A stretch of DNA of 19,412 nucleotides from JBLHGN01 sp047616325 (lineage in GTDB: Bacteria; Pseudomonadota; Gammaproteobacteria; Pseudomonadales; Cellvibrionaceae). The position numbers and the translations under genes were made by a program. Where the stretch lies: positions 1-19,412 of the forward strand of contig JBLHGN010000036.1 of NCBI GenBank assembly GCA_047616325.1, given 5' to 3'. The notes beneath the pieces are model-generated. The model was not told where the DNA came from, did no database searches, and saw only the letters and a list, made by a program, of their open reading frames with translations. Positions within the stretch are counted from its first letter, which is position 1; each line of letters opens with the position of its first letter. Below are positions 15,953 through 19,412 of this stretch, piece after piece.

Positions 15953-16034
15953 GGTAAGTTGAATAGTTATTCGAAATGGCTGTGAAAGGCATTGGTTCTA
16001 TGGAGAAGTTCGTTCCAGGTCTCATACAACGCTA

Positions 16035-16062
16035 TTGACGTTTATGAACCATCTACGATAAG
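16035..16062 (+). promoter_or_regulatory. Promoter candidate for the major pilin gene mshA
   Basis: TTGACG (16035-16040, five of six to TTGACA) is followed after 16 bases by GATAAG (16057-16062, four of six to TATAAT). Initiation near 16069 would give a leader of about 15 bases before ATG 16084, short but sufficient for the ribosome binding site. A separate promoter for the major pilin would explain the 179-base gap before mshA in an otherwise tight operon. Confidence 0.4.
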
Positions 16063-16073
16063 TTTTATTTTTT

Positions 16074-16078
16074 GGAGA
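16074..16078 (+). promoter_or_regulatory. Ribosome binding site fixing the mshA start
   Basis: GGAGA lies 5-9 bases before ATG 16084. The in-frame TTG at 16072 overlaps this site and is therefore unlikely to be the start. Confidence 0.7.
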
Positions 16079-16083
16079 ATTTT

Positions 16084-16500
16084 ATGGTTAAACAACAATC
16101 CGGTTTTACGCTAATTGAGCTGATTGCTGTATTGGTTATTTTGGGTATTCTTGCAGCTACTGCCGTGCCAAAATTTATCGATTTATCGGACGAGGCGCAA
16201 ACCGCAGCTCTAAATAACATCGCCGGTGCGATTGAAAGCGCTAGTGCGCTAAATCATGCGGTGGATATTGCCGTAGAAGCGGGTTTGAGTGGTGATAGCT
16301 TCGAAACAATTACTGCCTGTACGATGGCTAATGTCAACTCGCTCCTGCAAAGCCCTCTGCCAACTGGCCCTGCGCCAGATCCAGAATATACTTTAGCCGG
16401 TGCTGCTGTTATAGCAGATAAAGGCACTGAAATTTGCACAATTACTGCTCCGAACGGGGTGGATACGGCCACCTTTGCACTAATTGGTTCGAATCCTTAA
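16084..16500 (+). CDS. mshA: MSHA major pilin prepilin MshA
   Basis: A 138-residue type IVa prepilin. Leader MVKQQSG is cut before Phe by the prepilin peptidase; the mature N-terminus FTLIELIAVLVILGILAATAVPKF has Glu at +5 and the ILAA(T)AVPKF run typical of MshA. FIDLSDEAQTAALNNIAGAI follows as in MshA pilins. Cys79 and Cys118 should form the disulphide. The mature protein of 131 residues is a little short for MshA but within range. ATG 16084 is chosen because GGAGA is directly upstream and the leader length is normal. A 179-base gap precedes it with a candidate promoter; mshC follows after 9 bases in the same frame, with only the TAA between. Confidence 0.9.
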   Translation: MVKQQSGFTLIELIAVLVILGILAATAVPKFIDLSDEAQTAALNNIAGAIESASALNHAVDIAVEAGLSGDSFETITACTMANVNSLLQSPLPTGPAPDPEYTLAGAAVIADKGTEICTITAPNGVDTATFALIGSNP

Positions 16501-16541
16501 GTAAGCGGCGTGCGGATAATTGGTTCCATTGGAATTGGTTC
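16481..16541 (+). repeat. Three copies of AATTGGTTC across the mshA/mshC junction
   Basis: AATTGGTTC occurs at 16482-16490, 16518-16526 and 16533-16541, on both sides of the mshA stop and mshC start. The core ATTGGTTC also occurs at 15991-15998 (mshA leader) and 883-890. In coding terms the copies yield repeated Ile-Gly-Ser. No function is known to me. Confidence 0.5.
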
Positions 16542-16989
16542 TGATAAACGTTTAACTCAAGCTGGCTTTACCTTGCTAGAGTTAGTCGCGGTACTTGTAA
16601 TAGTCGGCGCTTTAGCCGCCACTTCTACCAGTCGCATAATGCCTTCAAGCAGCCTTCAACTTCAATCAAGCCGTGACCAAGTGGTCGCGGCTTTTTTTTC
16701 CGCGCAACAACTCGCCATGGCGCAGGCAGCTCCTGTCCGTCTGACTATTATCGCTCCCAACCAAATAGATATTCGCCAGGACAGCGATGGAGACGGTGAT
16801 TTTGGCGACGAAGCCAGCCTTCAGCTGGCGGGTACACGCTATCCCTTTTCTCTCTTGGTCAATCAAGCCTTGACCCCAGCAATATTTAACTTTGATCGAC
16901 TGGGACGTACCGCAGCAACAAGCCTCAGCCTAAGTCAGAGTGACGTCAGCAAAGAAATCCTGGTGAGTGCCACTGGCTATATACGCTAG
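16510..16989 (+). CDS. mshC: MSHA minor pilin MshC (GspH-like)
   Basis: A 159-residue prepilin with leader ending QAG, then FTLLELVAVLVIVGALAATS (Glu at +5), and a GspH/FimT-type C-terminal domain (SSRDQVVAAFFSAQQLAMAQAAPVRLTI and IFNFDRLGRTAA). An Asp/Gly-rich loop DSDGDGDFGD at 91-100 resembles a calcium-binding loop. GTG 16510 is the only start between the upstream mshA stop, in the same frame, and the leader; it gives a rather long 19-residue leader, and there is no good Shine-Dalgarno sequence, so translation may depend on coupling with mshA. MshC is the usual next gene after mshA; MshB would be the alternative. Confidence 0.8.
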   Translation: MRIIGSIGIGSDKRLTQAGFTLLELVAVLVIVGALAATSTSRIMPSSSLQLQSSRDQVVAAFFSAQQLAMAQAAPVRLTIIAPNQIDIRQDSDGDGDFGDEASLQLAGTRYPFSLLVNQALTPAIFNFDRLGRTAATSLSLSQSDVSKEILVSATGYIR

Positions 16990-17080
16990 CAAGCCAATCA
17001 AGTCACTGCCAAACTTGCTATATTATACTTTATAAAAACGTCTTTTAACGCTTGTTTCACTAAAAACCGTAGGGCATTCA

Positions 17081-17566
17081 GTGACTATCAAACACCGTGT
17101 CGGACAGGGGGTGACCCTAGTAGAAACCACCGTTTTTTTGGTGGTGGTGAGTGTTGCGCTCGTGGCCTTGTTAAGCGTGTACTCTCAAGCGGTGCTGACT
17201 AGTGTCGACCCGGTGGTGCGCACACGTGCCCTTGAGCTGGGGCAAGCGCAGCTCGACGAAATACTGTCTCGCAAATTTGATGAAAATACCCCTACCGGAG
17301 GCGTGCCGGCATGTGATTCTCTGGAGGGGGTCGCATGTTTGGGTATAGCGGCCGACCCCGATTTTGACGACGTTGGTGACTACGATAATTTTACGCAAAA
17401 CTACGGTGGTGATTACGATCTGATCGTTGGCGTTAGCGAGGCTGGTGTGGAGCTGGGCATTCCCTCGGCGCAGGCGCGTCGCATTAGCGTTGTTGTCTCC
17501 ATGCCCCGTGGACGCCGCGCGACTCCCGATAGCGTGGCTCTAACCGCATACAAAACGAACTTTTAA
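17081..17566 (+). CDS. mshD: MSHA minor pilin MshD
   Basis: A 161-residue prepilin of the PilV/GspI kind. Leader MTIKHRVGQG, then VTLVETTVFLVVVSVALVALLSVYSQAV: Val replaces Phe at +1, but Glu is kept at +5. RALELGQAQLDEILSRKFDENTP and the Asp-rich DDVGDYDNF are recognisable MshD segments; a Cys pair (PACDSLEGVACLG) may form a disulphide. GTG 17081 has AGGG ten bases upstream and gives a normal leader. It follows an AT-rich 91-base gap after mshC and directly abuts mshO. Confidence 0.85.
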   Translation: MTIKHRVGQGVTLVETTVFLVVVSVALVALLSVYSQAVLTSVDPVVRTRALELGQAQLDEILSRKFDENTPTGGVPACDSLEGVACLGIAADPDFDDVGDYDNFTQNYGGDYDLIVGVSEAGVELGIPSAQARRISVVVSMPRGRRATPDSVALTAYKTNF

Positions 17567-18403
17567 ATGCAGATACTTAATCGAGGTTCAAAAACACAGG
17601 GTATAGCTAGCCGGGGCTTGACTACTAAGGGCTTTACCCTGATTGAACTGATTACCGTGATGGTAATTTTAGGTGTTGTTGCGGCCATAGGCAGCCGTTT
17701 TGTGGTGACCACCATAGACAGCTATGCCAGTGTGCAGGAGCGCAGCAAGTTGATTAACAAGGGGCGTTTGGTGATTGAGCAGATGACGCGCCAGCTGCGT
17801 ATCGCTTTGCCAAACAGTGTGCGGGTGAGCGCTTCTGGAAACTGTGTTGAATTTCTACCCATTGTTGCAGGGGCGAGCTACTTGACAGATGTGTCAGATA
17901 CGGAAAATTTGGCACCACTAACATCAAATATTGCAACGGCACCGTTTTCCCTTGGGGTGGGCTCGGCCCAGCATGTTGTTATCGGTGCGCTTGCTGAGAA
18001 TGAAATATTTACAACGGGTAGCCCCGGCAGCCGCGTTGCTATTGGCGCTTTGGGGGCTGGGCCACATTATTCGGCTGCTCCTCTGGCTTCAAGTCATCGT
18101 TTTGATCGCAATTCAATCACCAAGCGGGTTTTCATTACCGATAACCCCCTGCGCTTTTGCGTTGTTGGCTTAAATGTCGTGCGATACTCGGCCTATGGGC
18201 TGCTTACAAGCCCCTTGGACGACCTTGATCCGGGCGGTGCAATAGATCTAATGGCCGAAGGCGTAAGCAGCGCGACAGTTGCGTTTACGCTTTCTCTGGG
18301 CAGTGAGGATGTCAATGCCGCGATCGATATCAATATGCAGTTTTCCCAGGGCAGCAATCAGGTTAATTTGAAGCAGCAGGTGCTTGTTCGAAATGTGCCA
18401 TAA
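17567..18403 (+). CDS. mshO: MSHA minor pilin MshO
   Basis: A 278-residue prepilin of the PilW/GspJ kind. Leader ends TTKG (Gly22), then FTLIELITVMVILGVVAAIGSRFV with Glu at +5. The body has LINKGRLVIEQMTRQLRIALPNSVRV and a Cys (NCVEFLP), typical of MshO, and a C-terminal TVAFTLSLGS...VNLKQQVLVRNVP pattern. ATG 17567 follows the mshD stop with no base between, so translation probably relies on coupling; a TTG nearer the leader (encoding residue 18) would give the short leader MTTKG but has no clear ribosome binding site. Likely part of the pilus tip complex. Confidence 0.87.
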   Translation: MQILNRGSKTQGIASRGLTTKGFTLIELITVMVILGVVAAIGSRFVVTTIDSYASVQERSKLINKGRLVIEQMTRQLRIALPNSVRVSASGNCVEFLPIVAGASYLTDVSDTENLAPLTSNIATAPFSLGVGSAQHVVIGALAENEIFTTGSPGSRVAIGALGAGPHYSAAPLASSHRFDRNSITKRVFITDNPLRFCVVGLNVVRYSAYGLLTSPLDDLDPGGAIDLMAEGVSSATVAFTLSLGSEDVNAAIDINMQFSQGSNQVNLKQQVLVRNVP

Positions 18404-18453
18404 GGTCTATACGAACGTGTTATTTTCTCGGTCACAACGATCACTTACACCGC

Positions 18454-18458
18454 GGAGG
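18454..18458 (+). promoter_or_regulatory. Ribosome binding site fixing the mshP start
   Basis: GGAGG lies nine bases before ATG 18468. This selects ATG 18468 over the upstream in-frame TTG 18384 and ATG 18393, which overlap or closely follow mshO and would give a leader unlike MshP. Confidence 0.7.
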
Positions 18459-18467
18459 CAATCTGCA

Positions 18468-18908
18468 ATGTCAGTAGGTGGTACGTGGGTTTGTAAAAAA
18501 AATAAGGGTTTTTTGATTCCCTTAGCGGCTTTTATCGTATTTGGCATAGGCTTATTAGCCGTGGCTATCAATAAAATTGCCTCGCAGTCTAGTCACGCTT
18601 CGGTGCTAGAGGGTATTTCGCTACAGGCTTTTTATGCGGCGGAGACCGGCGCGCAATACGGGATGAATCGACTGATGTTTGATGTTACCGACAGACTCGT
18701 GTCCGACGCCAATTGTGCAGCACTGGCTGGAGGCATAACATTAAACTATACCGCAGCGGGCTTGCAGGCTTGTTCTGCCACCATAAGCTGTAGTATGAAT
18801 ACCGTAGCGGGATTTCCCTTCAGTTTTTATGCTGTGCGCAGCGAGGCCTCGTGTGGCAGTGGCGAAATAGCGGCTCAGCGTGAAATAGAGGTTTCGGCGC
18901 GTCTGTAA
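18468..18908 (+). CDS. mshP: MSHA minor pilin MshP
   Basis: A 146-residue prepilin-like protein. Leader MSVGGTWVCKKNKG (Gly14), then FLIPLAAFIVFGIGLLAVAIN: no Glu at +5, as in GspK and PilX types, fitting a pilin that may cap the tip. SLQAFYAAETGAQYGMNRL is the common motif after the helix in PilX/MshP proteins. Four Cys after the helix suggest one or two disulphides. ATG 18468 is selected by GGAGG at 18454-18458, leaving a 64-base gap after mshO. It is the last gene of the cluster on this strand; mshQ, which often follows, is absent here. Confidence 0.83.
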   Translation: MSVGGTWVCKKNKGFLIPLAAFIVFGIGLLAVAINKIASQSSHASVLEGISLQAFYAAETGAQYGMNRLMFDVTDRLVSDANCAALAGGITLNYTAAGLQACSATISCSMNTVAGFPFSFYAVRSEASCGSGEIAAQREIEVSARL

Positions 18909-18910
18909 CT

Positions 18911-18932
18911 TTTGTCCACGAGTCTAGACAAA
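18911..18932. terminator. Weak stem-loop between mshP and the convergent gspB-like gene
   Basis: TTTGTC (18911-18916) pairs with GACAAA (18927-18932) around a 10-base loop, two bases after the mshP stop, with TGTTTTAT following on the + strand. The stem is short and AT-rich, so it is at best a weak terminator. Confidence 0.25.
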
Positions 18933-18964
18933 TGTTTTATAGGTATGCCCAGCAGCCGTTTTAT

Positions 18965-19412
18965 TCACATATTTACCCAGCTGTTTAAGGCTGCAATTTT
19001 AAATTTTTGGTCGTTATAGCGCAGGATAATGCCGTCTTTTAGAATTTCTTCTAGGGTTAAGTTTAACGAAATTTTCTGCCCCTTGAACTTGTTAATATTA
19101 TTAATGGTAACACTTGGGCGGGCACCATAAAAATTATGGTCTGTATACATCATGGTGGGTATCTTTTTTTGCAAGGTGATGGGAAGGTCACGCATAAACC
19201 CCAGATTGGGATAGTCGGCGAGGCTATTTGCCTGTTTTGTTTTTTTTGGCGCAGCGGTAATAACGCTTTTAGTTGGCGCTTGAGTGGCTGAGGTTTTTTT
19301 GGGTGCCGTTGTTTGGCTATAAATCGAGGCTACGTCGGTCTTGGGGCCGGTGGATACACGATTTTCTGCAGTTTGTACGGTGTTGGCAGGCAGCGTTTTG
19401 GGCCTGCCCGAA
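18965..19412 (-). CDS. gspB: GspB-like protein (type II secretion assembly factor), C-terminal part
   Basis: The frame is open from its stop at 18965-18967 to the window edge, so the N-terminus is missing. The visible 148 residues hold a Pro/Thr/Lys/Ala-rich linker (e.g. TTAPKKTSATQAPTKSV), then a compact domain: LGFMRDLPITLQKKIPTM, MYTDHNFYGARPSVTINN, and LTLEEILKDGIILRYNDQKF. This is the GspB C-terminal (T2SSB) domain pattern of 'LPxxLxxxxPxxxxxxHxYSxxPxxxxVxIN...LxLExIxxDGVxLxYxGxxFxL'. GspB with GspA helps the secretin reach or insert in the outer membrane. Met at 19195 is not the true start. It converges with mshP, 56 bases apart. Whether it serves a type II system or the pilus cannot be told from the window. 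Confidence 0.75.
   Translation of the reverse strand, partial: SGRPKTLPANTVQTAENRVSTGPKTDVASIYSQTTAPKKTSATQAPTKSVITAAPKKTKQANSLADYPNLGFMRDLPITLQKKIPTMMYTDHNFYGARPSVTINNINKFKGQKISLNLTLEEILKDGIILRYNDQKFKIAALNSWVNM

Noticed and set aside
16990..17080. AT-rich gap before mshD as a promoter (TATACT near 17022)
   Set aside because: No -35 box at suitable spacing; composition alone is not enough.
18384..18467. Upstream TTG/ATG starts for mshP
   Set aside because: They would give a long, unlike leader and overlap mshO; GGAGG directly before ATG 18468 decides the start.
1..19412. CRISPR arrays, tRNA or rRNA genes, attachment sites
   Set aside because: No regularly spaced repeats, cloverleaf-like segments or rRNA-like sequence were noticed on either strand.

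Overview
The window reads as the chromosome of a marine-type gammaproteobacterium. Gene content and protein style (RNase II, TrmL, MSHA pilus genes, a GspB-like protein) would suit Cellvibrionaceae or relatives, but no rRNA or taxon marker is present, so that placement is inference. The centrepiece is a nearly complete mannose-sensitive haemagglutinin (MSHA) type IV pilus locus, all on the + strand, from about 5.4 to 18.9 kb.

Left region (1-1.65 kb): a decayed stretch. At the edge, the first codons of an ISL3-like transposase run leftward out of the window. Next comes a 5'-truncated, frameshifted remnant of another DDE transposase (117-882) carrying a run of 12 Gs. After about 300 bases with a perfect palindrome lies a PilE-like type IV pilin gene (1186-1629) interrupted by two in-frame stop codons but otherwise in one frame.

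Housekeeping region (1.68-5.24 kb): rnb (RNase II, - strand), an exported peroxiredoxin/thioredoxin-fold protein with a CPYC motif (+), and trmL (- strand, tRNA 2'-O-methyltransferase). A perfect 10-bp stem-loop sits between the last two, which converge.

MSHA region (5.4-18.9 kb): mshI, a PilN-like gene, mshJ and mshK (inner-membrane alignment platform), mshL (secretin lipoprotein), mshM (ExeA-like AAA ATPase), mshN (TPR protein), mshE (assembly ATPase with an N-terminal MshEN-type c-di-GMP domain), mshG (platform protein), mshF, mshA (major pilin, with its own leader and candidate promoter), then the minor pilins mshC, mshD, mshO and mshP. Genes mshI to mshG overlap or lie within 13 bases of each other, so they are very likely one operon. 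Expected logic: MshE, possibly switched by c-di-GMP, drives MshG to polymerise MshA onto a tip complex of MshC/D/O/P, and the fibre leaves through MshL held by the MshI-K proteins, MshM and MshN. No mshH, mshB or mshQ is seen where they often lie.

Right edge (18.96-19.41 kb): a convergent, 5'-incomplete gene whose product ends in a GspB C-terminal domain.

No tRNA, rRNA or CRISPR array was found. The window looks like a well-known pilus system with some lineage-specific oddities, not a wholly new system.
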